NCBI GenBank assembly: GCA_910588205.1
Contig: CAJUQK010000003.1
Span: 37,688 to 101,687, forward strand
DNA from: an uncultured Eggerthellaceae bacterium
Lineage (GTDB): Bacteria > Actinomycetota > Coriobacteriia > Coriobacteriales > Eggerthellaceae
Length of the DNA stretch: 64,000 nucleotides
Direction: 5' to 3'
Shown: piece after piece, positions 7,706 through 15,602 of the stretch
How positions within the stretch are numbered: position 1 is the first letter of the stretch
How the letters are laid out: every line of letters starts with the position of its first letter
Made by a program: the position numbers and the translations under genes
Notes under the pieces: model-generated
Seen by the model: only the letters and a program-made list of their open reading frames with translations
The model's database searches: none
Told to the model about the DNA's origin: nothing

Positions 7706-9007
7706 ATGGAATACAAGCCGAAGAGCCTGAGACGCCGCAGGAACACGAACAAGTGGGAATGCGCGCTCACCCACGACGACCCCATATCGGGAGAAGAGGT
7801 CGTCACCTACCATACCGTTGAGGGCAAGACCAGGAACCAGGCGGTGCAGGCAAGGTGCGACCTCATCATCAAGCTGGAAACCGAGGGATTCGCCGTATCC
7901 TCGGATATGACCATCCAGCAATTCATGGGCTGCTTTCTGGAATACAAGGTGCAGTCGAAGACGATCGAGTCCTCTACCATCCGTGGCTACAGGGGCGAGA
8001 CGAAGATGATATGCCGCTACATCGGATCCGAGAAGCTGTCCAAGCTGACGATCCCCATCGTCAACGCATGGATGGCCTCCATGTCGCAGGATGGGTATGC
8101 TCCGAAGAGCATTTCGAAATGCTTCCGCCTCCTCAAGCAGGCGCTCAACTACGCCATCGCCCAGGACCTCATCAAGAAGAACCCCTGCAATTTCTGCAAG
8201 CCGCCCAAAAGGGTGAAGACGAAGATCAACGCGCTCCCACGCGAGGAGCGCAGCCGCATGCTCGACCTTGCCAGGAGGGCGCAGCCCAATGCCCTTGCCG
8301 TCGCTATAGAGCTCATGCTCACGACGGGCATACGCAGAGGTGAGGTCTGCGCCCTCATGTGGGACGACTTCGATGAGGCGAAGCGCAAGATCACCGTCTC
8401 CCATTCCCTTGGCAACGGAGAAGGCGGCTTCTATCTGAAGGAGCCCAAGTCCGGGCGAACGCGAACCATACCGCTCACGGAACACACATTCAACATGCTC
8501 AAGGGGATGCAGGATGACGTGAAATGGATGTGTTCAAAGCTGAAAGTGAGGCTGGGGCAGTCCTACATCCTCGGCACCCTCGAAACGGAAAGCCGCCCTT
8601 ACAACCCCACCCAGCTCGGCAAGGACTTCGCGGCTTTCTGCAAGATGAACGGCTTCGAATGCACGCTTCACGACCTGCGCCACACGTTCGCGACGTACAT
8701 GATCGCGGAAGGCGCCGACGTCCGCACCGTCTCTGATTACCTCGGCCACGCGAACCCTTCCATGACGCTTGACATCTACGCCGATGTCGACCCGGAGGCG
8801 AAGCGCTCTGCAGTGAAGTACATAGAAGGGGCGTTCGATGACACCATGAGCGTCTTCCAGCGCGATGTCGAGCGCCGAAGGGCCGAGATTGATGATTCGG
8901 ATGTCCAGTCATGCCCTGAGAGGGTCTCCGGTATATCACCAGAATCCATCCCGTTTACGATCGAAGAGCTGAGAGCCATGCTCGCTGTTCTTGAGAAAGC
9001 CAGTTAA
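7706..9007 (+). CDS. int: Tyrosine site-specific recombinase (ICE integrase)
   Basis: 433 aa. The N-terminal ~60 residues form a small arm-binding-type domain (KWECALTHDDP...VTYHTVEGKTRNQA). A SAM-like core-binding domain follows (about 65-165), then the catalytic domain. Catalytic residues are visible: Arg210 in TGIRRGE, His322 and Arg325 in HDLRHTF, His348 in LGHAN and Tyr358 in TLDIYAD. It cuts and rejoins the 47-bp att core in the tRNA gene. The ATG follows GGAAAGGAATC. It lies 216 bases from attL and reads inward. In the circular form it would be divergent from the excisionase-like gene across attP. Confidence 0.95.
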   Translation: MEYKPKSLRRRRNTNKWECALTHDDPISGEEVVTYHTVEGKTRNQAVQARCDLIIKLETEGFAVSSDMTIQQFMGCFLEYKVQSKTIESSTIRGYRGETKMICRYIGSEKLSKLTIPIVNAWMASMSQDGYAPKSISKCFRLLKQALNYAIAQDLIKKNPCNFCKPPKRVKTKINALPREERSRMLDLARRAQPNALAVAIELMLTTGIRRGEVCALMWDDFDEAKRKITVSHSLGNGEGGFYLKEPKSGRTRTIPLTEHTFNMLKGMQDDVKWMCSKLKVRLGQSYILGTLETESRPYNPTQLGKDFAAFCKMNGFECTLHDLRHTFATYMIAEGADVRTVSDYLGHANPSMTLDIYADVDPEAKRSAVKYIEGAFDDTMSVFQRDVERRRAEIDDSDVQSCPERVSGISPESIPFTIEELRAMLAVLEKAS

Positions 9008-9020
9008 GCAGATGCGGACT

Positions 9021-9041
9021 GCTGGGACAATTTGTCTCAGC
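9021..9041. repeat. Palindrome after the integrase gene (member of a dispersed family)
   Basis: The core CTGGGACAATTTGTCTCAG is an inverted repeat whose arms pair over about 10 bases with one G-T pair. It lies 13 bases after the integrase stop. Nearly the same sequence recurs at 12894 and 17663. No T tract follows, so it is an operator or a processing or termination hairpin; I cannot tell which. Confidence 0.7.
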
Positions 9042-9116
9042 AGCCCCTATGCCTTAGTCAAGATGTTTTCACGCGCCTGATACAATTCCATGCATGATTG
9101 AAGAAAGGCCATACTG

Positions 9117-10088
9117 ATGAATAGCAACCTCCCAGACAACCATTCCAATTCTGGTCATCCTGACGCTTCTCAGGAAGTTTTGGTCGACATCGTCCCAATG
9201 AGTGAAACTGAAATCCGCAATCTCATATACACCGTGCGAGGCTCGCAGGTCATGCTAGACAGTGACCTCGCAAAGCTGTATGAGGTCGAAACCAAGAACC
9301 TCAATCGCGCCGCAAAGCGCAACGAAAGCCGCTTCCCGAAAGACTTCCGTTTCCAGCTCACTCAAGAGGAGGTCTCTTCTTTGAGGTGCCAAATTGGCAC
9401 CTCAAACGATGGGATGCAGGAACCTGGCAGAGGCGGTCGCCGTTATCTGCCATACGCTTACACCGAGCAGGGTGTCGCTATGCTGTCGGCAGTCCTACAC
9501 AGCGACAGAGCAGTCGAGGCGAGCGTTCAAATCATGCGCGCATTCGTCGAGATGCGTCATTTCATAGCAAGCAACGCCGCCATGTTCGAGCAGATTAGAG
9601 CAGTGGAGCTAAAGCAGCTCGAATACCAAAGATCCACCGACGAGCGCTTCGAGAGGGTCTTCGACTATATGGACCAACATAAGGCGCCCAAGCAGAAGGT
9701 CTTCTTCAACGGTGAGATCTACGATGCCTTCGAGTTCCTGGTCGACTTGATCCAGAAAGCCGAGCGCGAAATCGTGCTCATCGACGGCTACGTCGACATC
9801 GGAACCCTCAATATCCTTGCGAAGAAAGCTACCGGGGTTGATGTCACCATATGGACGCATCCACGCGCTGCGCTATCCGAGCAGGATATCGACACGTTCA
9901 ACGCGCAATATCCAAGCCTAGAGGTGAAGCGGACTACCGGATTCCATGACCGTTTCCTGATACTTGACAGGACCGAAGGCTACTTGATTGGCACCTCTCT
10001 AAAGGATGCAGGCAAGAAGAGCTTTGCCATATCCCGCATCGAAGACGAAGGCATCGTGAGCGCCGTCCTTGAAAGGCTTGACCGCTAA
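9117..10088 (+). CDS. ORF6N-domain protein with C-terminal phospholipase-D-like domain
   Basis: 323 aa. Residues about 28-120 match the ORF6N/KilA-N-type domain found in phage and mobile-element regulators (VRGSQVMLDSDLAKLYEVET, FPKDFRFQLT, YTEQGVAMLS). Residues about 185-323 resemble a single PLD-like half: LIQKAEREIVLIDGYVD, then FHDRFLILD in place of the HxK motif, then LIGTSLKD. The conserved lysine of HxK is absent (HDR), so nuclease activity is doubtful. It lies alone between the integrase and the first leading-region hairpin. The role is unknown; sensing or anti-phage functions are guesses. Confidence 0.8.
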   Translation: MNSNLPDNHSNSGHPDASQEVLVDIVPMSETEIRNLIYTVRGSQVMLDSDLAKLYEVETKNLNRAAKRNESRFPKDFRFQLTQEEVSSLRCQIGTSNDGMQEPGRGGRRYLPYAYTEQGVAMLSAVLHSDRAVEASVQIMRAFVEMRHFIASNAAMFEQIRAVELKQLEYQRSTDERFERVFDYMDQHKAPKQKVFFNGEIYDAFEFLVDLIQKAEREIVLIDGYVDIGTLNILAKKATGVDVTIWTHPRAALSEQDIDTFNAQYPSLEVKRTTGFHDRFLILDRTEGYLIGTSLKDAGKKSFAISRIEDEGIVSAVLERLDR

Positions 10089-10384
10089 GGACTCAGCGAG
10101 TTCTCTTTGGGCTTGATTGGGTCGTTCAAGCGCCTCCGAATGCATCTACGGCTCGTCATGAGTCTCCAGCACCTCGCAGATCTAGGCGCGCTGTAAGGCG
10201 TCGGCCACGTTCCCATCGCTTCGGTATACCTGACAATCGCTCTGCTCATTCACATCCCTGGAATCTCAGACACGTCGTTTGTCTATTTCATGTCTGTTGG
10301 TCTGCCGATGCCGGTTTCCCCTGCGACCTCGCATGGCAGGCCGCCTTCCCTTCAAGCGACAAGACTTGCCGAGAGCCATCTCGC
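10089..10384. other. Intergenic stretch with no recognised gene
   Basis: About 300 bases between the ORF6N gene and hairpin element A. I found no frame with a ribosome site and no tRNA-like fold. Confidence 0.5.
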
Positions 10385-10479
10385 GCGCAAGGGTCGCGAA
10401 AACTTTTCATGATGATGTGAATCTACGGCACCATCCTGAAAACTCAGGCCCTTCCGGGTTTCGCATTTCCCCCTTGCGC
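10385..10479 (+). promoter_or_regulatory. Leading-region hairpin element, copy A
   Basis: A perfect 9-bp closing stem GCGCAAGGG (10385-10393) pairs with CCCTTGCGC (10471-10479). Inside, GCGAAA (10396) pairs with TTTCGC (10459), then TTTTCA (10404) with TGAAAA (10437), extended by GATG/CATC. A small CCC-TTCC-GGG hairpin competes with the second stem. The copy ends 77 nt before the ATG at 10557. Copies B, C and D keep the pairing with different bases in places, which argues for a conserved fold in RNA or single-stranded DNA. Confidence 0.8.
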
Positions 10480-10556
10480 CCCTCGATGAACCTCGTCAGC
10501 TCCCCGCCCAGAAGGCGAAGGCATGGGGCCTAGCCAAAGACGAGGAGGTCGCAATC

Positions 10557-11225
10557 ATGGGAAATCGAGCCGTCATCACCACGCCGGAGCGCAAGGTCGG
10601 CGTCTACCTGCACTGGAACGGAGGGCGCGACACCGTAGAGCCGCTGCTCAAGTACTGCGAGCTGCAGGGCTACAGGGCTCCGAGCTCGGACGAGTACGGC
10701 TTCGCCCGCATCTGCCAGGTGATGGGCAACTTCTTCGGAGGCTCCCTCTCCCTGGGCGTCGGCGCATACACCACCGACCGGCAGATGGACCCCGGCGACA
10801 ACGGCATCTACGTCATCGAGGGATGGAGTATCGCCGACCACCTGCGGACGGAGTACGACTCGGACTGGAACCCCGTCGGGATGCGCTCCTTCAGGCCCTC
10901 CGAGGAGGAGGATTGGCACGAATTCGACGACATGCTCCGCGCCTTCGACGCGTCCATGCCCGAAGAGCTTCGCCTCGGCGAGTTCCTGGACTCGGCGGAG
11001 GTTCCCGCAAGCGAGCTTCAGGTCGGCGACGAGGTGTGGATGTTCGACGACATCTACGGCAAGTGGGAGGCCTGCCCTGTCGCAGGCTTCGGAGACGGCG
11101 TCGTGAACGGCCTTGACCGCACGGGCAAGGCGTACGTCAAGCTCTACGGCTCGAACGGCGACTACTCGCAGAACCCGAACAACTACCCGCAAGGCGAGGT
11201 GTGCCGCATCAGGCCCCGCAACTAA
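10557..11225 (+). CDS. Conserved mobile-element protein of unknown function (MGNRAVI family)
   Basis: 222 aa, acidic, no signal peptide or membrane segment. It opens with MGNRAVITT and has the patterned stretches GVYLHWNGGRDTVEPLL and ICQVMGNFFGG, which I recognise from hypothetical proteins of plasmids, ICEs and phages without a known function. A C-terminal ~60-residue part (VGDEVWMFDDIYGKWEACPV) looks like a small beta domain. The start has a GAGGTCG site. It lies first behind hairpin element A, and the methylase-like gene follows after 62 bases. I do not see ArdA features. Confidence 0.75.
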   Translation: MGNRAVITTPERKVGVYLHWNGGRDTVEPLLKYCELQGYRAPSSDEYGFARICQVMGNFFGGSLSLGVGAYTTDRQMDPGDNGIYVIEGWSIADHLRTEYDSDWNPVGMRSFRPSEEEDWHEFDDMLRAFDASMPEELRLGEFLDSAEVPASELQVGDEVWMFDDIYGKWEACPVAGFGDGVVNGLDRTGKAYVKLYGSNGDYSQNPNNYPQGEVCRIRPRN

Positions 11226-11287
11226 GCTCGCCCCTGGCGCCGCTGGCGGCGCTTCCCCTAATCGCCATCGTTATGGAAGGAGCTCCG

Positions 11288-11983
11288 ATGCCCCGGTCAA
11301 AGAATACCTTCACCCCGCAAGACGCCAACCTGCGCAGAGTCACGGAGGCTTTCTCGCGTCTGAAGGCTGCGGGAAGGGACGATCGCGACATCTGGTCCGC
11401 CTTCGTCACGATGGCCGCCGCACCCATGGCCCTGGCGGCAGGGTGTGCGCCAAGCTCGCTCGTCGAGGACGCCAGAAGGCAGTTCGCTAGATACGAGGGG
11501 TTCGTAGGCGAATTCGACGAGATGCTCTCGGCTGTGGTCGATGCGCTTGAGGGGAACCCCGACCGCGATGTCATGGGCTACGTGTACAACGCCCTCGGCT
11601 TCCCTATAAGCTCCCGCTCGCAGTTCTTCACGCCCTACGACATCTCCAAGATGATCGCGCAGATGATGCTCGCTGACAGCGCGCAAGCAAAAAAGAAGGG
11701 CTACATCTCGATATGCGACCCCTGCGCCGGTTCAGGCGGGATGCTCGTTGCCGCGTTCAACGTCATTCGCGACCAGGGGATGAACCCACAGACGGATGCC
11801 TGGTTCGAGGCGCAGGACATCTCGCAGGACACGGCGCTCATGTGCTATGTGCAGATGTCTCTCCTTGGGATGGCGGGCCGCGTCATCGTGGGCGACTCAC
11901 TTGCAGGCACGCGCAGCATGGAGCTACTCACGATCGGAGCCGTGGCGCATCCGGTCTGGGCCGCCCGGCGCCTCCCTAGCTGA
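11288..11983 (+). CDS. N6-adenine DNA methylase-like protein without a visible catalytic motif
   Basis: 231 aa from the ATG at 11288, which has AAGGAG upstream. It carries the HsdM-type N-terminal part (FFTPYDISKMIAQMM) and the SAM-binding motif I DPCAGSGGM (144-152), followed by AQDISQ and VIVGDSL. The chain ends at about residue 231 without an (N/D)PP(Y/F) motif, which N6-methylases need for catalysis. It may bind SAM or DNA as a decoy, work with a partner, or be a shortened anti-restriction protein; these are guesses. Small stand-alone relatives are common in ICEs. Confidence 0.8.
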   Translation: MPRSKNTFTPQDANLRRVTEAFSRLKAAGRDDRDIWSAFVTMAAAPMALAAGCAPSSLVEDARRQFARYEGFVGEFDEMLSAVVDALEGNPDRDVMGYVYNALGFPISSRSQFFTPYDISKMIAQMMLADSAQAKKKGYISICDPCAGSGGMLVAAFNVIRDQGMNPQTDAWFEAQDISQDTALMCYVQMSLLGMAGRVIVGDSLAGTRSMELLTIGAVAHPVWAARRLPS

Positions 11984-12084
11984 GCATCACAGATCCCGCT
12001 CCTGCTTGGCGTATCGCCTCCGGCATCCTCGCCCGCGCCCTTTTGCATGCCTTGCCGCCCGCATCGTCGCAGATGCCCTCGCAT
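11984..12084. other. Spacer before hairpin element B
   Basis: About 100 bases after the methylase-like stop with no gene or clear terminator. Confidence 0.4.
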
Positions 12085-12182
12085 GCGCCCAAGGGCCGCG
12101 AAAACTTTTCATGGCGAGACAACTCTTCGATACCACCCTGAAAACTCAAGCCCTTCCGGGTTTCGCTTCCTCCCTTGTGCGC
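12085..12182 (+). promoter_or_regulatory. Leading-region hairpin element, copy B
   Basis: The closing stem is GCGC-C-CAAGGG (12085-12095) against CCCTTG-T-GCGC (12172-12182), with one mismatch. The second stem is GCGAAA (12098) with TTTCGC (12161). The third is TTTTCA (12106) with TGAAAA (12139). The AAGCCC-TTCC-GGGTTT hairpin (12148-12163) overlaps the second stem. The copy ends 56 nt before the ATG at 12239. Confidence 0.8.
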
Positions 12183-12238
12183 CTGCGTCCATCTGCGCAG
12201 TCCGAGCGCGCAAGGCACGCGATAGAAAGGACGCAAAG

Positions 12239-12610
12239 ATGGGCTACAGAAGCGATGTGAGGATAGCGACCACCCGCGAGGGCTACGACCGAATATGCAA
12301 GCGAGTGGACGAGCTGAGCGAGGGGCATGACACCTACCCGCTCATCGGCACGAGGCGGATACCCGAGTTCTTCGAGGAGCAGGATGGATCCGTGGTGTTC
12401 GGCTGGGATTGGGTCAAGTGGTACGACGGCATGCTCGCCGACGTCACCAACGTCACGACCGCTCTCTCGGAGATTATGAGCACAGGGGTTCCCTGCGAGT
12501 TCTGCCGCGTGGGCGAGGAGTACGACGACATCGAGTTCACCTGCCACAACGACAACGGGGCTCTTGCGCTCCATGTGTGCCCCGACACGACCATCAGCGT
12601 CCTGTGCTGA
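12239..12610 (+). CDS. Small conserved mobile-element protein (MGYRSDV family), function unknown
   Basis: 123 aa from the ATG after GAAAGGACGCAAAG. The N-terminus MGYRSDVRIATT and the segment VVFGWDWVKWYD resemble small hypothetical proteins of phages and ICEs. It is soluble and acidic, with three cysteines and no metal motif I can name. It is the first gene behind hairpin element B, and the ComM-N-like gene follows after 15 bases. Leading-region genes often counter host defences on entry; that role is possible but not shown. Confidence 0.7.
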   Translation: MGYRSDVRIATTREGYDRICKRVDELSEGHDTYPLIGTRRIPEFFEEQDGSVVFGWDWVKWYDGMLADVTNVTTALSEIMSTGVPCEFCRVGEEYDDIEFTCHNDNGALALHVCPDTTISVLC

Positions 12611-12625
12611 GAGGGAGGTATCGAC

Positions 12626-12958
12626 ATGAGCCCCACTTCTATCACAAGCGTCATCATGGAAGGCGGCCTCGCGCGCTGCGTAACGGCTACCGCGACCATC
12701 GCGCCCGGAAGCCCTGGCATCTCCATACGCGGCGTCACCGCCTCCGCCACTCGCGAGATCCGCATGCTGGTTGTAGCCGCCGCGAGGCGAAGAGGGATCA
12801 GCCTGCCCCGAAAGGCTGTCATCATCGAACTCGACTTCGACGTCCCCTTCGAGAGCACGAGCGAGCTTGCCCTTGCAGCGCTCCTCGCGATAGCTGGGAC
12901 AATTTGTTCCAGAGACACTGAGGGAATGGGCATCCCTTCGGGCGAACATTTGTATTGA
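12626..12958 (+). CDS. Stand-alone ComM N-terminal-like (Lon-fold) protein
   Basis: 110 aa with a strong GAGAGGGAGG ribosome site. The stretch PGISIRGVTASATREIRMLV, then ISLPRKAVIIELDF and ALAALLAIAG, follows the N-terminal domain of ComM/YifB Mg-chelatase-like proteins (in ComM: PxFxIVGL, AVRESRERV, FPxxRITVNLAP). The AAA+ helicase part is absent. ComM is a branch-migration helicase in natural transformation, so a single N-domain could modulate recombination of incoming DNA; this is inference. The gene's 3' end contains the palindrome at 12894. Confidence 0.65.
   Translation: MSPTSITSVIMEGGLARCVTATATIAPGSPGISIRGVTASATREIRMLVVAAARRRGISLPRKAVIIELDFDVPFESTSELALAALLAIAGTICSRDTEGMGIPSGEHLY
12894..12912. 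repeat. Dispersed palindrome, copy 2
   Basis: CTGGGACAATTTGTTCCAG, a near-perfect inverted repeat matching the family at 9021 and 17663. It lies in the last codons of the ComM-N-like gene, 32 bases before the first LexA-like box. Confidence 0.7.
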
Positions 12959-13013
12959 CAATCGCCTCCATAAAGTGCATCATGGGTAATCTCGCATAAT
13001 CGAACATTTGTTC
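12944..13013 (+). promoter_or_regulatory. LexA (SOS) box and degenerate second box before the Y-polymerase gene
   Basis: GAACATTTGTTC at 13002-13013 fits the actinobacterial LexA consensus GAAC-N4-GTTC exactly. A weaker GAACATTTGTAT lies at 12944-12955, 58 bases upstream. The perfect box is 88 bases before the ATG of the DNA polymerase gene. Damage-induced expression of the polymerase and the following genes by host LexA is therefore likely. Confidence 0.85.
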
Positions 13014-13100
13014 CCAATCATTCACGAATCGTAGCACGGGAAGAGAGGCTCTGCCGAAGACGAGGCTGATGAATCCATAACCTGGGAGGAGGTGCGGCAC

Positions 13101-14387
13101 ATGGAGTCCCAGATGCGCGAGCGCGTCGTCATGCACATAGACATGAATGCGTTCTATGCCAGCGTGGCCCAGCACCTCGACCCCTCGCTTCGAAACCGCC
13201 CCATCGCCGTCGCGGGCGACCCGAAGAAGCGAAACGGCATCGTGCTTGCCAAATCCAGGCAGGCGAAGGCGGCGGGAGTGAAGACGGGCTGCGCCATCTG
13301 GGAGGCCAAGAAGGTGTGCCCGGATATCGTCATCGTGCCCCCTGACTATGCTGCGTACAAGAAGTACTCGCGCCTCGCGCGGATGATCTACTACGACTAC
13401 ACCGACCTCGTCGAGCCGTTCGGGCTGGATGAGTCGTGGGTCGAGGTCACGAACTCGCTGCACCTCTTCGGCGGCGATGGGCTGTTGCTCGCTCAGGAGA
13501 TATCGGAGCGCGTGAAGGCGGAACTCGGGCTCACCGTCAGCGTGGGGCTGTCGTTCAACAAGGTGATGGCCAAGCTCGGAAGCGACATCGATCCCGGAGA
13601 CGGCATCGTGTCCATCACCCCCGAGAGCCTGCCTGAAGTGGTGTGGCCGCGCGCAGCATCCGATCTCATCTACGTGGGACCGGCGACCGCCCGCAAGCTC
13701 CACTCTGCAGGCAAGGACACCATAGGGGATCTCGCCCACGCCTCGGATATATTCCTCAAGCGGCGCTTCGGGGTGGTCGGGCTCATGTTGCGCGACTTCG
13801 CCAATGGTATCGACGGCTCGCATGTGCGGCAATTCGACCCTACAAAAGCCGACGTGGAATACGACATCAAGGGCATCGGGAACGGCCTCACCGCCCCGCA
13901 TGACCTAGAAAGCGAGCGCGACGCCAAGGCGCTCGTATGGCTGCTCGCAGAATCCGTTGGCCAGCGTCTGCGCGAGTCGCACTTGCGCTGCCGTACTGTT
14001 TCGGTCGGGCTGCGTCGCGCGGGGGATCTGTCTGGATATGCGCGCCAACGCACCCGCAAGGCGCCCACATGCCTCACGAAGGATATCGCCAGCACTGCCA
14101 TGCAGCTCATCCTGGAGAATCAGCCGATCGATCCCGAGCACGCACTGCGCGCTATCCATGTGCGCGCCACGAACCTCGTACCCATGGACGCGCCCATCCA
14201 ATGCGACCTCTTCGGCGACGTCGAGACCATAGCGGCACAAGAGCGGCTGGAAACTACCATAGATGACCTTCGGCGCCGCTTCGGCAACGGGTGCGTGCGC
14301 CGTGTGGTTGAGCTCACCGATGACGCCATGAGGAACCTTGATATCAAGCGCGACAACACCGTGCATCCCATAGGGTTTCTGCGCTAG
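13101..14387 (+). CDS. Y-family translesion DNA polymerase (DinB/UmuC-like)
   Basis: 428 aa. The first catalytic motif DMNAFYASV starts at Asp14, and the second, LDESWVEV, holds Asp110 and Glu111. The palm, fingers and thumb follow (VGLSFNKVMAKLGSD, YVGPATARKLHSAG) and a little-finger region (about 245-350). It copies damaged templates and could help conversion of damaged T-strand DNA. ATG 13101 has GGGAGGAGG at 8 bases; the upstream GTG at 13092 has no site. A LexA box lies upstream. The next gene starts 9 bases after the stop. Confidence 0.92.
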   Translation: MESQMRERVVMHIDMNAFYASVAQHLDPSLRNRPIAVAGDPKKRNGIVLAKSRQAKAAGVKTGCAIWEAKKVCPDIVIVPPDYAAYKKYSRLARMIYYDYTDLVEPFGLDESWVEVTNSLHLFGGDGLLLAQEISERVKAELGLTVSVGLSFNKVMAKLGSDIDPGDGIVSITPESLPEVVWPRAASDLIYVGPATARKLHSAGKDTIGDLAHASDIFLKRRFGVVGLMLRDFANGIDGSHVRQFDPTKADVEYDIKGIGNGLTAPHDLESERDAKALVWLLAESVGQRLRESHLRCRTVSVGLRRAGDLSGYARQRTRKAPTCLTKDIASTAMQLILENQPIDPEHALRAIHVRATNLVPMDAPIQCDLFGDVETIAAQERLETTIDDLRRRFGNGCVRRVVELTDDAMRNLDIKRDNTVHPIGFLR

Positions 14388-14396
14388 GTGGCAAGC

Positions 14397-14690
14397 ATGC
14401 AGGGGATAGATGCCAGACATAAGCGCTACGTGCCCGTCACCACGTTTACCAACGAGGAGGGGCAGGTGCGTCCCACCTCCATCCTGTGGTTCGATGGCGA
14501 GAAGTACTCGACGCTCGTCATCGACGAGGTAAAGGATGTGCGACGCATGTCGTCGCGTCGTGTTGGAGGAGATGGCATCTGCTATACGATACGGGTTGGC
14601 AAGAACATCACGCGGCTCTACTTCGAGGATCCGAGATGGTTCGTTGAGGCGAAGGAGCCTTGGAACGATTGCGCGGCAGACGGCTGTTGA
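14397..14690 (+). CDS. Small conserved protein linked to the Y-polymerase
   Basis: 97 aa from the ATG preceded by AGGTGG; the GTG at 14388 is an alternative. It is soluble and strand-rich, with the pattern RYVPVTTFTNEEGQVRP...ILWFDGEKY and a later RLYFEDPRWFVE. I do not recognise a named domain. It lies between the translesion polymerase and the SRAP gene in one SOS-boxed unit, so a part in damage tolerance is the simplest reading. Confidence 0.7.
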   Translation: MQGIDARHKRYVPVTTFTNEEGQVRPTSILWFDGEKYSTLVIDEVKDVRRMSSRRVGGDGICYTIRVGKNITRLYFEDPRWFVEAKEPWNDCAADGC

Positions 14691-14699
14691 GAGGTTGCC

Positions 14700-15344
14700 A
14701 TGTGCGGAAGGTTCGTATCGCTTTCATGGGACGAGGTGCTCGGGGTTATCCAGAGCATCCAAATGGACACGCCCTTCAACCCAGAGCCCGACTGGCCTGC
14801 GCGAAGGCCTGACGCCTTCCCTAAGTCCATAGCGCCCATCATCGTGCCGGAGCACGGCGAGCTTGTGCCTTTGGACCTTCGCTGGGGGTTCACCGCGCCT
14901 TGGGACGAGCGCAAGGTGCTCTTCAACACCCGTATCGAGACTGCCCTCGACCAAAGGAACGGCGTTTGGCGCGAGGCCATCGAGCATGGGCGCTGCATCG
15001 TGCCCACCTTCGGCTTCTTCGAGCCAAGCGCTACCGAGACCGTCGCGAGCCCGCGCACGGGAAAGCCCGTAAAGAAGCAGTACGAGTTCTCCTTGCCCGG
15101 ACGCCTCACCCTGCTCGCAGGAGTGCGCAACAAGGACGCCTTCAGCGTGGTCACCACCGAGCCGAACTGTTTCGTGGCCCCGGTTCACGCCCGCATGCCC
15201 ATCGTGCTTGAACTGGGTGATGTGAGCCGATGGCTCACAGGCGACTTCGCCGCACTCGCGGACAGGAGCAACGTCATCCTAGATGTCACCGGCGAACAGG
15301 TGCCAGACGAGGCTCGGCAAGGGTTCGCGCCGACGCTGTTCTAA
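14700..15344 (+). CDS. SRAP-domain protein (YedK/HMCES-like abasic-site shield)
   Basis: 214 aa. The hallmark Cys2 (MCGRF) becomes the N-terminal nucleophile after Met removal and forms a thiazolidine link with abasic sites in single-stranded DNA. Supporting residues are visible: Asn76 in FNTRIET, Glu108 in GFFEPS and His163 in PVHARMP. Its position behind the LexA box, polymerase and small gene fits protection of incoming single-stranded ICE DNA. The start has GAGAGG upstream. Confidence 0.92.
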   Translation: MCGRFVSLSWDEVLGVIQSIQMDTPFNPEPDWPARRPDAFPKSIAPIIVPEHGELVPLDLRWGFTAPWDERKVLFNTRIETALDQRNGVWREAIEHGRCIVPTFGFFEPSATETVASPRTGKPVKKQYEFSLPGRLTLLAGVRNKDAFSVVTTEPNCFVAPVHARMPIVLELGDVSRWLTGDFAALADRSNVILDVTGEQVPDEARQGFAPTLF

Positions 15345-15452
15345 CGCTCCCGAGAGCCGCACTCGTCCCCCTTCTCCTTGACGTAGGTTAATCCATCACC
15401 CTTTCCGCGCTCCTAGCAACCCGAATGCTCGCAGGCCCTCCCGCGCATGCGC

Positions 15453-15542
15453 CAAGGGCCGCGAAAACTTTTTCTGGCATCTAGCCATCTCCGTATCGCC
15501 ATAAAAACTCAAGCCCTGCCGGGTTTCGCATTTCCCCCCTTG
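15453..15542 (+). promoter_or_regulatory. Leading-region hairpin element, copy C
   Basis: CAAGGG (15453) pairs with CCCTTG (15537), and GCGAAA (15461) with TTTCGC (15524). The third stem is TTTTT-C-TGGC (15469-15478) against GCCA-T-AAAAA (15498-15507). Copy A has GATG/CATC here instead, so bases change while pairing stays. The AAGCCC-TGCC-GGGTTT hairpin (15511-15526) has a changed loop. The copy ends 61 nt before the ATG at 15603. Confidence 0.8.
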
Positions 15543-15602
15543 CACCTGCACGGGTGCCCTGCGCTCTCCGGGTGCGCAAGGAACGCCATAGAAAGGGGTG
15601 AG

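Noticed and set aside
10557..11225. ArdA antirestriction protein
   Set aside because: Tempting by position, but no ArdA sequence pattern is seen; the MGNRAVI start belongs to a different unknown family.
11201..11287. Upstream start for the methylase-like gene
   Set aside because: No ribosome site there and it would overlap the previous gene; AAGGAG favours 11288.
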